Positions 33,321-63,754 are shown, numbered from the stretch's first letter. The stretch: 64,000 nt of DNA from Chelydra serpentina (GCA_037349315.1 JBAIAC010000033.1:24818001-24882000), one strand, 5' to 3'. The notes: a model not told the origin generated them from the sequence alone. Translations and numbers: made by a program.

Positions 33321-34818
33321 TTCCTCTGTCACTGTGGAGGACAGGTTGGGGTGCTTGGTGTTTAGCCCTCAGTGAGGCAGGTTAAGGAGGTGTGAAGTTT
33401 GGTGGTGGCCCGGGCAGACTGCACAGACTCAGGCTGCCCGCCCAGCATGTTTGCCGCACTGAGAAGTTCATTTCCACCATTCCCCAGAAGGGCAGGAGCC
33501 ATGATGTCCTTCTCCTCTGCTCTCTCCTGCCTGAGAAAGGGGGGATTGTGCTGCACAAAGGCCACGCCTCCTGCTGAGCCTTGGCAGCAGTGAAGCTAAA
33601 CGCATCCAGCTGGCACTGCCCTACCCAGCCTCTGTCCCCATATTCCTGCCAGGAGGGGGCACGTGCTGCAGACAGCTGCCCGGGGGAGGAAGTGCCCTGC
33701 TGCCTCTCACATCTGCATGAGCTTCCATCACCATGCTAAGGGACAGGGGCTCTCAGTGGAAAAATTGTGCCCCAACAAAGGGGCCATGCAGGCTGGAGCC
33801 TTGCTGACAGCACATGCTAGGCTAGCTCATTAGTACTCCTCAAGGCTGCTAATTAAGCAGCTTTGTCTACAATGCCAGATTCGTAACCCTTTATTTCTCA
33901 TCTTCTTTACTAACGGCTCTGACTGTGGAGCAGGCCCAGTGGCTGGGCGCTGCTCCAGGTGAGACCTAGCTGCTATTTCTGGCCTGCTCTCTCATTTCCC
34001 ACACCAGCAGCAGTGCCCCCCTGGCTAGGGCCTTGCACTGTCCTGCAGAGCATCCATTCAAGTCTTGGTCTGTTGCTCGCTGGGGCTGGGGCAGGCGTCC
34101 TGGTCACTGCTCTGCCTGGGACTCTGTACTGTGTGGAAGGAAGCCTGAGCTGCAACAGCCTAAACGTGTGAGACCTCAAATCTGGCCAGTAGTTGTGGGC
34201 CACAGCCGCTGGGACTGAATCCCAGGAGTATAGCCCAGCCCCAAATTTTATATAACCAATCAGCAACCCTTTTGTAGCTCCCCACAACCAATAACAGTTC
34301 TTCCTGTCTTGGTCCACGTGCTCCCATTGGCTGCAAGAGCTAATGAAAAGAGGCATACGATGGGCTGGAAGGGGTAGAGATGTGTCCTGTTGTTATCTGA
34401 TTTGAGTTGATTGTTAAAGTCTCACCTGGCAGCCCTGGCATCTACCCCGATTCTCCCTCCTTGTGTAGGCCCATCCTGGGGCCTTCATGAACTAGGGTGC
34501 CCCCAAGAGACAATGCGATTGAAGCAGACATTAGGAAGGACTGAGGGAGAGGAATCTGCTGTGGCAGTGATTCCCTCTGCATGTGCCCAGGCATGTAGTG
34601 CAGTGCCAAGGAGGTGATTGGGTGAAGTGAGACATTATTCCCATTCACTGGGAAATATTGTCTCCTGCCCATTTGGCCCATTATTTATTTGCCAGTCATA
34701 GATTTATAAACGCAGACTTTCTATCTAGCACCCTCTTATGGCAAAGACACACCTTCCCTTGTGTCTCCACTCCCCAGATGATGCCAGCACAACTCCAGGA
34801 AGTCTGGATCTGCAAGAG

Positions 34819-34934
34819 CGACAAAGAGTCTTGTAGCACCTTATAGACTAACAGATATATTGGCCCATAAGCTTTCGTGGGCTTATGCGCCAAAATATCT
34901 GTTAGTCTATAAGGTGCTACAAGACTCTTTGTCG
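34819..34934. repeat. Foldback repeat with 40-bp arms
   Basis: CGACAAAGAGTCTTGTAGCA... at 34819-34857 is mirrored at 34895-34934, with a middle that is itself partly palindromic (CCATAAGCTTTCGTGGGCTTATG). It matches a repeat family common in turtle and other reptile genomes (CACCTTATAGACTAACAGA). Confidence 0.85.
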
Positions 34935-35161
34935 CCAGAACAAAGAGATGCATCCACCCCACAGGATTTAGCTGACAACCCTTCAAGTTTAGCGGTTTCC
35001 ACAAAAGCATGTCAGGAGTGAACTGCATGGACAGAACCGTGTGGAGGGCCCGGATTAGGGTGCTATGGGTCAGGCCTGAGCGGCATCGGCAGGGCTGTGT
35101 GTAAAGCCCAGGAAAGCAGGCAATATGATGGAGCAGGAGTGAGGTGCCCGGGGGTGAGGAC

Positions 35162-35311
35162 CAATGCTTAATTAGTAATGAAAGAGTAATGGGGACTCAA
35201 ACCTTTTTTTTTTTAACATTCATAACTAATGCAACAAGCTGAGCGGTGCTGGGGCTACGGACCGCCGAACCTACCGGTGCCGGGGCTCAGCCCTGGCACA
35301 CATTAAGCACT
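35162..35311. repeat. MITE-like repeat with CAATGCTTAAT ends
   Basis: Ends CAATGCTTAATTA and ACATTAAGCACTG are imperfect inverted copies. It lies within 450 bp of the MFGE8 start codon. No clear target duplication. Confidence 0.5.
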
Positions 35312-35479
35312 GGTGCCCTGCAGTGATGTCTCTTGCACAACGCCTTGGCACGGGGTTTGCCTTTTGCTCCCTGCGCTACCTGCCGCCAAACCGCGAGGGA
35401 CTTTCACTCCACTTCCTTCTGAAGGGAGTTTCCCTGCGATTCGCGTTGCCTCGGCTCCGAGTGCATTGCCACCAGCGTG

Positions 35480-35745
35480 GGGCGTGTGCCCACCCCCTGC
35501 ACACCCACCCCCCCGCTCCGGGAGCGGCTCGCTGCTGGGGGGGGGGGGGTGCCGCGTGTCATTGGCCGGGCCACGGGAGCACGTGGGGCTGGGTGTAAGC
35601 GGCAGGCTCAGCCTGGGCGGGGAGGGCGCCCGTCTGACTCACTCACTGCCTTTAATCCCTCCGGAGGAGAAGTCGGGACACAAACAGACTCGAGGAGCGA
35701 GTCCAGCCGGCCGGGACAGGGAGTGGCGAGCCCGAGCGCAGGGAG
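35480..35745 (+). promoter_or_regulatory. MFGE8: MFGE8 proximal promoter and 5' UTR
   Basis: A GC- and CpG-rich block directly upstream of the start codon. It contains an 11-nt G run (35539-35549), an inverted CCAAT box (CATTGGCC near 35560), a CACGTG E-box near 35580 and an AP-1-like TGACTCA near 35636. There is no canonical TATA box in the expected place. The transcription start is probably within the last 50-150 nt but cannot be fixed from sequence. Confidence 0.6.
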
Positions 35746-53031
<17,286 letters not shown>

Positions 53032-55058
53032 TCTGCTGGGGAAGGCGGCGTGGAAGGCAAGGACTGGGCTGCCGCCCCTCCCCCGCCAGCCTCCCACTCC
53101 TGGCCTTTCCCCTGCACGCCTGCTGCTGTAACATCCCCCGCTCTGTGTCTCCCCCACGCTGCCCCACGACGTCCGTGTCTGGTTCCTGGTCTGGCAGTGG
53201 GGAGGGCTGGAGAGGGGCAGTGAGTGCATGCCTGTAGCTGAAGCTGATAGAAATCTCATGGGAGGGCTCTGGGTTCCCCCTCGCCTTTGCTTTAGAAGAG
53301 CATGTGACGGCCCCACATTGGAGGGGCTCCCGTACTTGCACTAACACGCAGAGGCCCCTGGAGCTCTCTGGCGCACAGCTCTGCACTTTAGGGGGCTGTC
53401 CCAGATGAGGGGCTCTTGCCCTCTAAACCCCTCATGTTGGTCCAGGTGTTTCCCATCCACGCCCTTATGGGGCTCCCTGCAAACAGAGGCCCTAGCAACC
53501 TCCATCAGCTAATGAAAACTACTCCCCCTTTTAGCTCTGCTTCCACTGAAGGGCCCTTAGCAACCGAGAGCTCTTCTGTCTCCATCACCTTCAGCGTTCT
53601 GGGGAGCCTTTGAGCGAGATGCCCAGGAGACATGGGGCAGGCCCCTCCACTCATGGCCTCTATCTCTCAAGCATAGGCAGGTAGTTGGCTTCCCCTTTAC
53701 GTGTGTGTTGAGGGGAGAGGGAGCTTCCAGTTCTTTGGCTCCTAAAGTAATTCAGAAGGGCCCTCGGGAAGAATCTGTTGCCGCTGAGTGCACTGATCAC
53801 CCCCTCCTTGCAGGCCGTTGTCCGGCTGCATTGTTGCTGTGGGTCCTGTCAGTTCAGCATACTGCCAAGGGAGTGATGAGAAGGGGCGGGGGCACAGATC
53901 AAGTCAGAAGTCACAGGGCTCCAGGTCAGGGAGAAGCTGGCAGCTGGGAATCTGTACACACAGGGCCTCGTTTTCAGACAGGGCATCTGGCTTTGCACTG
54001 CAGAAACGGCATGGGAAGATCTGTCCTGCCAGTGGGGGAGCTGGGCCCAAAGGGGGGACGTGCGTAATTTCTGTTGTAAAATCTTGGAGTGGGCTGGGAA
54101 CGTGGCCAGCAGTGACTGACCCAATGTCCACCACCTGCCCATAATACCCCAGGGCGGACACCGGTACACATGCTGCTCATTAACACTGCGGGCACAAGGA
54201 CAGGGCAAGTGCTATCTGCCTTCCCACTTACTTGTGGTCCCATGAGCATCACTTCTGAGCACCCGACTGGGCAGGAATTCATACAGGAGAGCCCAGCCAA
54301 CCTGCCAGTCACCACAAGGCTCTCATCCCCCACTGCCACCCAGAAGTGAAGCCCCGTGCCCCTGCCCAGGTAGCCATTGTTCCTGGGCTCCAGCCATTGT
54401 AGTGCATCATGGCGAAGTCCACAGCCCAAACCCTCCTGTAGGCCAAAAGGCCGAACCCAACAAATACAGTTTGTCCATGGTGCTTTGCGGTACTGAGTCC
54501 CATGATGGTGCCCAGCTAAAGGAGAACCTAGAGATTCTCCAGCCATGTTTTCTGATGTTTCCTCAATTCCATCATCTCAGGACGAGGCAAGGCAGGGGTG
54601 GCACACAGAGCAAACTGGGCTTATGGTATGGAACTTTGAAACTCTCCTCCAACCCTGCTCACATGCAGGGAACTCCCTAGCAGACAGCAAACCCCATGGT
54701 ACGAGTCTCGGCACAGAGGCAACGGGCATGTTGCATGACCCATGAATGAGCCTGGGGTGAGGACTCAGGGTGTTCGGTGCTGGTGCTGAACCAAACTTCT
54801 GCCGTAGCACTCCAGGGTCCTTGGAGCATGTGGTCTGATCTGCCAGGCTCCTGGCCACCTCCCATTGAGGCTGCTCAGCTTGCATAGTAACTCCCCTTGC
54901 TTTCCCATGGGACAGTCCCAGGATGTTAATTCTGGGAAAGAGGGGCCCAGGCTCAGTGGTGTCTTTATAACTCTTCCCCCATCATTGGGCAGAAGTTGCC
55001 CTCAGCGGGGTTGGTGCCCATCATGCAGTTCTGGGTGCCTCCCTCTGACCTTCTGATT
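53032..55058 (+). other. MFGE8: MFGE8 3' UTR and downstream flank
   Basis: Non-coding sequence after the MFGE8 stop. I could not find a convincing AATAAA within the next 2 kb, so the cleavage site is unknown. No coding exon or strong repeat was recognised. Confidence 0.4.
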
Positions 55059-55066
55059 CACAGGGT

Positions 55067-55414
55067 CATAGGTGCCAACTTCTCCTGGTGCTGGTGGGTG
55101 CTTGACCCCTCCCACCTGCCCCATGTCCCCATTCCAACCCCTTCCCCAAAGTCCCCTCCCTGCCCCTATTGGACTCCTTCCCCAAATCCCCACCCTGGCT
55201 CCGCCTCCTCCCCTGAGCATGCTATTCCCGCTCCTCCCCCCTCCCTCCCACAGCTTGTTACGGCACGAAACAGCTGTTTCACGGCAGCAAGTGCTGGGAG
55301 GAGAAGCGGGGACACGGCAGAGGTGAGCTGAGACGGGGCGGGGAGCTTGGCTCCCACCACATTTTTCCCCATGGGTGCTCCAGCCCCGGAGCACCCGCAG
55401 AGTCGGCGCCTATG
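55067..55414. mobile_element. hAT-type element, CATAGGTGCC family, 348 bp
   Basis: Ends CATAGGTGCCAAC and GTCGGCGCCTATG, with perfect 8-bp target-site duplications CACAGGGT at 55059-55066 and 55415-55422. GC-rich low-complexity middle plus a short palindrome (GAAACAGCTGTTTC). It landed at the edge of the older repeat that follows. Confidence 0.93.
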
Positions 55415-55416
55415 CA

Positions 55417-55728
55417 CAGGGTTACCAGTCCTCCTGATTTTGAGAGTCTCATGCTATTTGCTGTTTTCTCAAAGCCCCAGCTCCTGGGGTCAGGTGATTA
55501 CAGGAGAATCTCAGCTCTCATTTAAAGAGAAAAACCAAAAGTAGATTCTGGTCCTATTAGCTGCACAGAAAAGCTTGAAAATACGAGCATTAAATGCTCC
55601 AAACCCAGAAGGACAATCAGAAGAACCCAACATTGATTCTTTTTTAAATCTCAGGATTTTTAAGCCAATCTTGTATTTTACGGGGCCTGTCTCATGATAC
55701 TTGAGTGCTTTGGGATGGCAATACTGGG
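55417..55728. mobile_element. Old hAT-type element, relative of 46455
   Basis: CAGGGTTACCAGTCCTCCTG, GAGAATCTCAGCTCTCATTT, AATCTCAGGATTTTTAAGCC and GATGGCAATACTG follow the layout of 46455-46813. Strongly diverged; its left end overlaps the target duplication of the younger element. Confidence 0.55.
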
Positions 55729-58700
55729 TCCATCCATGCATGCTACCCGCTACAAGAGTGAGAGTGGGGCCAGCCGGGCACAGCGACTGACCTCACAGCA
55801 TGGCAATGGCTTGGCGCCTGGCTGAGCAGAGGCTCTAGGTCTGGGATCAGTCCCCGTTGGCAGGGATGTGTGTCTCTCTGGTGTGGATCTGACTTGAAGC
55901 GCGATACAGAGCTGGACCTTCTTCACGTGTGTTTGGGAGGCAGGTGGATTCTTTGGTGTAAGTGATGGCATGAGTGAGTCTTGGATGGGAAGGCAGCGCA
56001 CCCTGTAGGAGTATCTGACAGTATTAAAAGCCGTTGAAACTCATGAGCGTCCACCTGCTTATTTGGGTCTGTGACTCGGGTCTCGCCTGGTGCAGTGCTG
56101 AGCATGGAACTGGATTCTGACCTGCTCTTCTTCCTCTCCTGATGCACCCCATATCACTCCCCAAGCCTGTGTCTCCTCTGAAAGAGCCAAGGGGCAGAAG
56201 GTCATAGAGGATAGGGGATGCCCCATGGGTCTGAGGCCTGGGATTTATGTCCCCACTGCTTCAAACCCACTGCCTCCACCCACAGCCTGCCAGTGTAGCA
56301 TGGCCTCAGCCTCTTCCCTCCATGGTGCATCTCCTGGGCTCTGCCAGCAGCAGCACCGGGCCGCTGTCTGGAGCTGGGTATAACGTGAGGCCAGGAACTC
56401 TGTTAGTTCCCTGAGTGCCCCCTTCAATCTATCACCATATAATTACCCAATTCACTCTGCTCAGAGCCCATGTGCACCTAGAGCATCCGCTGTCCCGCTG
56501 CAGCCTGGGAACTCCCTCTGCTTTCCCAGCTCCCTTTTATCTCCGTGAATGCTCTGGGGCCTGGGATTAGAGTCGGACTCCAGCTGCAGCCTCCCTGCCC
56601 GGAGATGAGCAGTGGTGACGGCTGCTCCTGGGAAGAAAGGTCTGAGGCAAAGCAGCCGCTTAAGAGGGAAATTCCTCTGCTCTGGGGAGGCATCAGGAGC
56701 CAGGAAAAGCCATAAACTCACAGAGGCCCAGGAGGGTTTGGTTATCTCTGCCTGCAGAGCTGGGAGCTGGCAGGAGGGCAACAGGGCCTGGTAGGACTGG
56801 GATAGGGCAGCAAGAGGAGGGGGAGGGGAGTAAAGTGACAAGAGCTGATGGAGCAGCAGGATCCTAAGTAAAAACTGGGCTAAGAGCCCCCCCACCACCC
56901 TGCCCCGCCTCCAAGTTTTGCAGTGTGCTGCAAATCCTGTGGAGGGGGATGGGAAGGGGCTGTTTCTTGGTGGAATCTAGTGATGGGAGAATTCTGACCA
57001 GTCCGGCTCAGGGAAGCACCTGAAACGTTTTCGCTTTCCTGAAGTTCTGGCTCCCTGGCTCAGGCTCTAGGGCTGCTGACTCCGCACCCGAGAGCACGGC
57101 TCCCATGACTCAGGGCTGAGGGGAAAACCTAGCTTCTCCAGGGCCCAGCAGCTGGGCGGAGGGGCAGGGATTATCTCGGCTTCACATTGTGATTCACTGG
57201 AGATGGGTTTCCATGAGTAACAGTGCCCTGGCCTCCTCTTGGACACTCCGCCTGCTGCAGGAACCCGAGGCGATGAGGAACAGATCCCTCTGCAGGGCTT
57301 TCATGTTCCTGAAAGCAGCTGGGGCCAGATTCCTGGCCTCATCCTCCTGCTTCCCTACGGGGTTAGCCGCTCATTTGCATTGCCCAGGAAGGTTTCAGCT
57401 GCAGTGCACCAGGGGGTGCCAAACAGCATCCACACTGCCTGGCTGGGACAGTATCAGGTTTGATGAGTATCCGCTGCAACCAGTGGCCAAGCAAGGTCCT
57501 CGGGGGCCAGCTTAGCAACACCCACCCACACCAAGAGTGCATGGCAGGGGACGGGGGAACTGCTGCCTCCCAGCTCAAAGATGAGCCGAAGCTAAATGAA
57601 GATGTCCTGGGCTAAATTATCCCATGGGCCGCTTGATTACTAATCATAGCTCTCCATTGCTGGAGTCCTTTCCATCCCCAAGTGCTACGAAGGCCAGGAG
57701 GGCAGAGATGGCTTTCCTGCCCACCTCTGAAATGCAGCCACTTCTGGGGAGACACCAGCTATATCACCCACCTTTTTTTTTTTTAAAGGGAGAGGAAGTG
57801 AAGAACTGGGGTGGGGCATGAATGGAGGCAGGAGGACCCAGGTCCTCAAAGGTATTCCAAGCGCGCATCGGTCTCGGTGGACGGTAGGAGCCTAAATACC
57901 TGTGTGGATCTGGGTCAAGGTAACTACCCAACAGGGCTGTAGCAAGACACCAGGCTTAATGCTGTAACAGGAAAGTTCAATCTCCAGCCAGTGCCCCTGG
58001 GTGTCACACCCATGTTATAAACACCCTGCCTCTTGGGGAGCAGCTGCCTCAAATATGCAACGGAAACGTTAACAGCCCAAAGCAGCCAGGCTTTTAATGT
58101 CTGAGCTGGAAAAGGGCACCTCCCAGAGCACCCCTTGGCACTATGCTGAGTGTCAGCGCTGATTTGGATACCCCAGCTGAGACATCCCACCACCTCCTGC
58201 AGATTGGCCTCCACTAGCAATGTACTGGGAGTACTAGGGTCAACACAGACTTAGAAGGGAGAGGGCCGGTCCCTAGGGAATCTCCCAGCCCTGTGGCCCA
58301 GCCCCAGTGCTGTGTAGGTCCTGAACTGAGGTTGGGTGACTACAGCATCTTCAGCGAAGGAAAAAATGCTTTGGGGCTGGTGGGAAGCCACGTTGGGTCA
58401 GTGAGCAACCCTGTGACACCAGGCTGCCAAAGCGCTGCCAGCCCTGGAATTAGTTACGAGGATGGAGAACCCCATTTCCCGTCCCGCAGCAGCCTACAAA
58501 TCTGGTCACGTGTAGGGAGGGAGGGGAAGATGGGCTTGGATAGAGGAGACCCTGGCCGGAACCTTTGCCCAGAATCAAATCCCCTTTCCTGAACCATTGC
58601 TGAGGAGGCTCAGGAACTGACTCTGCTCCGCAGCCCTAGCTCTCCCATGAGCCCCCTACAAAGCACTCCCTCTCCAGTGGCAATTGCTTCCCACCCCTCT

Positions 58701-61219
58701 GACGCCTGGGGAGGTGCACTGCTAGCCAAACCGGCTCCCTCCGGAGGGTTTCCAGCCACTTGGACCTGAACCAGCGGCAGTGGGGAAGGAGGGTGCCTGG
58801 GGAGCTCAAGGCTGGGGGAGGGTTTCCAGCAGCAGAGAGGTTGTGTGGGGAGCACAGAAGAGGGATGAGGGAGGGCAGGAGGTAGCAGGGAAATGGGTTG
58901 TATGGTAAGCCCAGGGAGAGTTTCTAGCAGAGGGGAGTGCAGGCTATGGGTGGCGGTGGGGGGGGGGGGGGTCACTCAGGGTTCCTGGTGGCCTGGCTTT
59001 ATCAGAAGCATTCCCATAGTCTAGATAGCAAGGCTTTTCCTGCCTGGGGGGAAGTCCCCGCTGTAGAGGCCCTGGCAGTGATGGCTTCTAACTCTCAGGC
59101 AGCCTCCTGCCTTTTCACTTGAAATGGGAACAAAGCCTTTCCCATCAGTTCTTTTGGAAGCTGTTTCTTTTTTCCTTTCCAGCCCCCAGTACAGTCAGCC
59201 TGGAGCACCCCATGCCCTGGAGGTCAGGCCAGGACTAAGCCCAGCAGTAGAATGGCAGGGAGCGCTGCAAGGCAGGGCAGGGCTTAGTTGCATGTGCAGC
59301 ACGGGTGGGAGACTTGCCCAGCTAGTGGCCATTCTGCCTGACTCAGTAGGCACCAGCCTCCTCTCACTTTCATGCCTGTCCACCCCTCAAATTAATACAT
59401 GCGCTGGACACTTCCACCCCCTCTGGCAGGGCTATGGGACAGCAGCTGAGGCCACCTGCCTCAGGCTCAGCCCCTGCGGTAAGCAGCCCAGGTCAGCCCT
59501 TTGCTGCGGCCCCTCTTTGATCCCAAGGGCAGAGTCAGCGACAGGGCTCAGACTCTCCCTTCACGGCCCAGGCCCCCTCCCTCGTTTTGGCAGCATCCTT
59601 CGGAAATTGTCCCTGCAAGAGGCCGGAGAGCAGTTTGCAGGGTCCGGGCTGCGGAGGCAGGAAGCTGGTTGCAGGCCCCTCATGCTGCAGGTCACGCAGC
59701 AAAGCAGAGACAGGCCCTCCCTGCCTCGTGCTTCAGCCCCATCAGTCTGTCAGCTCTGCCAAGGGCCTGGGAGGCTGCTGCTCCAGAAACATGGAGAGGG
59801 AAGAGCCTCTTCCCCCCCCCACCGCACCAACACAAAGAAATGCCAGGCCAAGATTACAGCCCCCTCTGGGCTCTCCCCTCCCCAGGGCACCCATTGCAGC
59901 CTCACACACAGGCTCTGTCACCACAAAACCTACGTTTCAACAGGACTCACCCAGCAGGGCCTGCCCCAGCCTGCAGCTGAAGCACAAATCCATCAGGATC
60001 TGCCACAAGAGACCCCCCTCCTCTGATCAATTAACCCCCACCCCACAGGCCCAGAGAAACAGGCATTCTTAGAGGGCCCTTGTCAGCCTGGGCCCCGTGG
60101 TATGTTATCCCTGTAAACCTTGCAGAGAGAAAGCCCAGTCCTGCCTAATGCCTCTTATCTGATCAGGAACCTACATCAACACACAGGTGCTGGTCACCGT
60201 GACCCTGCCTGGCGCTCAGGCACAGAGCTTCTCTGAAGCTGCAGCTGGCTCAGGGCCTCAGCCCCTGCAGGGAGCAGCCAGACCCTCTGCAGAGATTCCC
60301 ACCTTCTTTACAAGGCATTTGTTTAACCAAAGGGTCTAGAGCAGCAAGTGTCTGGACACATTCCCTTCCTTCAGCTAAACTCCTCCCCTACCACCCTTCA
60401 CCCAATGACAGCTGCCTGGCCCCTTTTCTGAACCTAACCAGGCTCAGCTGCACCTTGTTCCCAGCAGAACCTCGCCCTAGGTTTAACCCCCAAGCCGCCA
60501 CGATGCAGTTGGGCTCAGCCTCCCCCTAGGAGTGCCTCTGGGAGGGGCGTGTCAGAGCTGGGCACTGAATGGCGTGGGCCCTGCATCTCTTGGACTGCTC
60601 CAGGTGGCCCAGCCGGCTGGTACAAAAGGGAGGGTGGCCCAGAGGGGAATGCCCCAGCATCCTTCTGTCTGCTCAGCACAGAGTGGTGCATACCCTGCCC
60701 CTGCTTCCTGCACCCTCCACTCAGGTCCTGCCCCTCTTTTCATTGATGCTGCTCATCCCGTTCAGGGCGGGAGTCACAGGCATTGGGCAGCCAAGCCAGT
60801 AGGGGAAGGAGCTGCTGCCGAAAATAGATGCATGAAAAGTCGCCTCCTCCCCTGGCGGGTTTCCTGCTCGGCACAGGCCGGCCTGGCTCGGTGGCGGGCA
60901 CCGCACGTGGCCTCCCTTGGCCCAGCATCCAGGAAAGGAGCAAGGACTCGTCTCCCCTCAGCACATTCCAGGGCCTCGGCGGACGGCGCCCAGGGCACCG
61001 TGCAGCTTTTTCCTCCCCACTGAAACAATGGAGCGGGGGACTTAGCGTCTGGCCAAGGAGCATTGTGCCCTGACTGAAGGGTTGCCAGGGATGGTGCTTC
61101 CTAGAGACACAGAGACAGGGGGGAGACAAAGGGATAAGAAAACAACTCGTGGAAACAAAAGGTGGCCAAGAAAACTGCCACAGGTGGGACAGGGAGCTTG
61201 AGCCAGTGGGCAGGGAGCA
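55729..61219. other. Non-coding spacer towards the expected HAPLN3
   Basis: No link-protein (Ig or Link domain) exon is visible. A diverged short repeat lies at 57840-57920, a G run at 58959-58971, and a CpG-richer patch at about 60840-61030, which could be a promoter or just a GC-rich spot. The 300-residue open frame at 59124-60026 lacks domains and has composition-driven codons. Confidence 0.4.
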
Positions 61220-61227
61220 TCCCGACG

Positions 61228-61496
61228 CAGTAGCGCAGCCGGGTCCGGAGCTCAGGGGGAGCGGCGCTATAAAAGGCGCCTCCCCCTGTACTCACCCGGC
61301 GGCGCTCCGGGTCTTCGGTGGTACCGGCGCCAAAATGCCGCCGAAGACCCGGAGCGCCGCCGGGTGAGTGCAAGAAGCGGCGCTTAAAAAGAAGCGGCGC
61401 CTTTTTTTAGTGCTGCTAAAAAAAGGCGCCGCTTCCGCCGCTTCCGCTCAAGGGGGAGCAGCCGCTCCCCCTGCTCCCCCCCTGGCTACGCTACTG
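61228..61496. mobile_element. hAT-type element, CAGTAGCGCAGCC/GGCTACGCTACTG ends, 269 bp
   Basis: Same family as 30469. Target-site duplications TCCCGACG (61220-61227) and TCCCGATG (61497-61504) differ at one base. Contains a perfect 28-bp inverted repeat (61291-61318 and 61341-61368, CTCACCCGGCGGCGCTCCGG...) and the palindrome GGGGGAGCAGCCGCTCCCCC. Confidence 0.9.
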
Positions 61497-61504
61497 TCCC
61501 GATG

Positions 61505-62287
61505 GCAGCTTCTGCTCTGCCTGGCGCTGTGGTCCCTTTCTCACTGGCTCCATGGAACCTCACCCCCAGACCTAGTCGAGGGAGGGAGGAAACAGCTTCC
61601 TGGGCTGCTTGAATCAAGATGGAGCGCAGTACACAGGGACCAGCGTGGCATGAAAGGCGAGGGCAGTTCCTGAGCTGCACTGGGCCACCTACAGCATTTC
61701 AGGAGAAGGTGTCAGACTCCAGCACCCCTTGCAGGGTGGGTCCTCAGGAACCAGCTACCATAGCAACCTCCGGCCCGGCGCCAGGGAGATCTAATCAGGC
61801 CCTTATTGTCAGCTCTTTAGCAAACTGTTTAGCAGATAAAACTAAGCAGATTGTTGGAGGATTAACAAGCAGTGACCAGGCATCTCTCCAGAGCCCTTCA
61901 CACAGGGCCCACTAACAAGGAATGGATTCAGTGACGTAGAAATGAGGGTTTCCCCAAATCCACGCAGGCACCAGCCACACTAAACTGGCTGCCAGGTAGA
62001 TGCTGCCAGGGCAGGACAAAGCAGCAGCCAGCCTGCTCCCTGTGAACACTCGGCATCTACATCAAACGTGGGTGCCAGGCACCTGATCCAGCCAAGCCCG
62101 GTGCTCAGGCTAAGTCTGCTCTGAAGCTGTGGCAGGGCCCTGTATTACAGCACTAATGTTAGAGGCTTTAGCTCTGACAGCGCGGTTCTTCTTCTGGGAC
62201 CCTTAACTTCCCCCAGGGCCTCAGAGCAGGGGGTAGAAGTGACTCCGGGCTAACATCCCCCCCCAGTAAGGCAGCTCTGGGCTATTA
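61505..62287. other. Non-coding spacer
   Basis: No exon or clear repeat recognised. Confidence 0.35.
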
Positions 62288-62971
62288 GGCTATGGCTACA
62301 CTTGCAGCTCTAGAGCGCTTTGGGTTAAACCAGCCTTCGGAGAGCACACTAGGGAAAGGGCTCCAGTCTGTCCACACTGACAACTGCAAGCACATTGGCG
62401 TGGCCACATTGGGAGCGGTGCATTATGGGCAGCTATCCCAGCGTTCAAGTGTCTGCAACGTGCTTTTCAAATGAGGGGGGTGGGGTGGGGTGTGTTGTGT
62501 GTATGTGGGGGGGGGGGAGAGAGTGGGTTTTTGAAGTGCTGAGAGTGTGTCAGCACTCAGACCCCCGACCCCCCTGCTTCTCACTCACTCACTCACTCAC
62601 TCAAAGCAAACAGTAAATGTTTGTCGGATCAGATAAGCAGATAAGCCGCGGCTGTCAGAACCGGAGCTTGGAAAAGGCACTTCCGCATTCCTGCAACGAT
62701 TTCACAATAAAGGGAAGAGTGACCAGTTGGCTTAAGGGGATTATGGGATGTTTCTGGAGGTTAATCAGAGCGCAGTAACTGTTCACACTGATCCTGGGGC
62801 GTCTCAGCCAAGACGCAACAGCCGTTACCCCTCTCATGGAGGTGGAGTACCAGGAGCATTCCAGCCAGGGAGTCAGCGCGCTCTGCGTGCCTTGCCAGTG
62901 TGGACAGGGAGTGAGGTAGAGCACTCCAGGTGGCTTTATTGCAGTATAAAATGCCAAGTGTAGCCAAGGCC
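62288..62971. mobile_element. DNA-transposon-like element with GGCTACACTT ends, about 684 bp
   Basis: Left end AGGCTATGGCTACACTTGC and right end CCAAGTGTAGCCAAGGCCT are inverted at 15 of 17 core bases. Includes a G run and a (TCAC)n microsatellite (62581-62602). Target duplication not identified. Confidence 0.6.
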
Positions 62972-63754
62972 TCAGAGTTGAGCCTGCCTCTGGCTGTTGG
63001 AATTGAACTCCCAAGCCTAGAAGTTGGAGCGAGCACTGCCCAGCCACCCACAAAGACATTGCTACTAGCCTTACGCACCCCATCTTCTTAGGCCATCTCC
63101 CCCCCCACTTATAAACAAGCTGTCCTTCCCCATTCCCTGTAGGCTTTCCTTCTGCCCCCTGGTTAGACACCATTTCACCAAAGTCAGCACAGCCAGACAG
63201 CAGCTCCAATCTCCGTTTCCCACTGCGATCTGGTACCCAGCTTGCTCAGGGAATGTTTTCCCTCGTTCTGTCATGCCAAGTCATCTTCCCCACACGACGC
63301 AGGAGGGAGCAGGAACCGGTGTGCACGTGAAAGGCATGTGCCCGCGCGGAGTGTCTGCCTGACCGGCCGTGCACCCACCTGCTCGTTTACAGCGTTCCGG
63401 CAGGAAACATAAACTCGTCAGTAAACCAGATACATTCTGCCACTGCGGGGGAACAGCAAGGTCCCCCTGCCGTGCACTGCAGCTCGCTCCACCTTGAGCG
63501 GGTCTAAGCAGACAGTGGGAGAACAGGCAGCAAAGGGGCTTGACGTTTTGTTCAGCCGAGTACGCATGCAGGGGGAGGTAATCCCTGACCCGTGACAAAC
63601 CAAACTGGAGCACGCTGCTTCCCATCACGGACTGTCCCTCTCATGCCTTTCCTAGCAGGCCCAGATCCCCATGTCTCTTGGGCCACTGGAAAGGAGTAGC
63701 TGGGCTGAGAGGTCACAGCACCTATTCAGTGCTGCCCATCAGGGCTTCCTATCA
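62972..63754. other. Non-coding spacer
   Basis: No exon or repeat recognised. Confidence 0.35.

Larger units (their letters stand above)
32619..35161. other. Non-coding spacer with two long inverted repeats
   Basis: Apart from the inverted repeats at 33234-33320 and 34819-34934, no exon or well-defined element is visible. A CTCF-like CCAGGAGGGGGCAC is at 33649-33662. Confidence 0.4.

Noticed and set aside
59124..60026. 300-residue open frame on the plus strand
   Set aside because: No domain, signal peptide or splice context; proline/serine/glutamine-rich composition fits GC-rich non-coding DNA. No Ig or Link domain that would make it HAPLN3.
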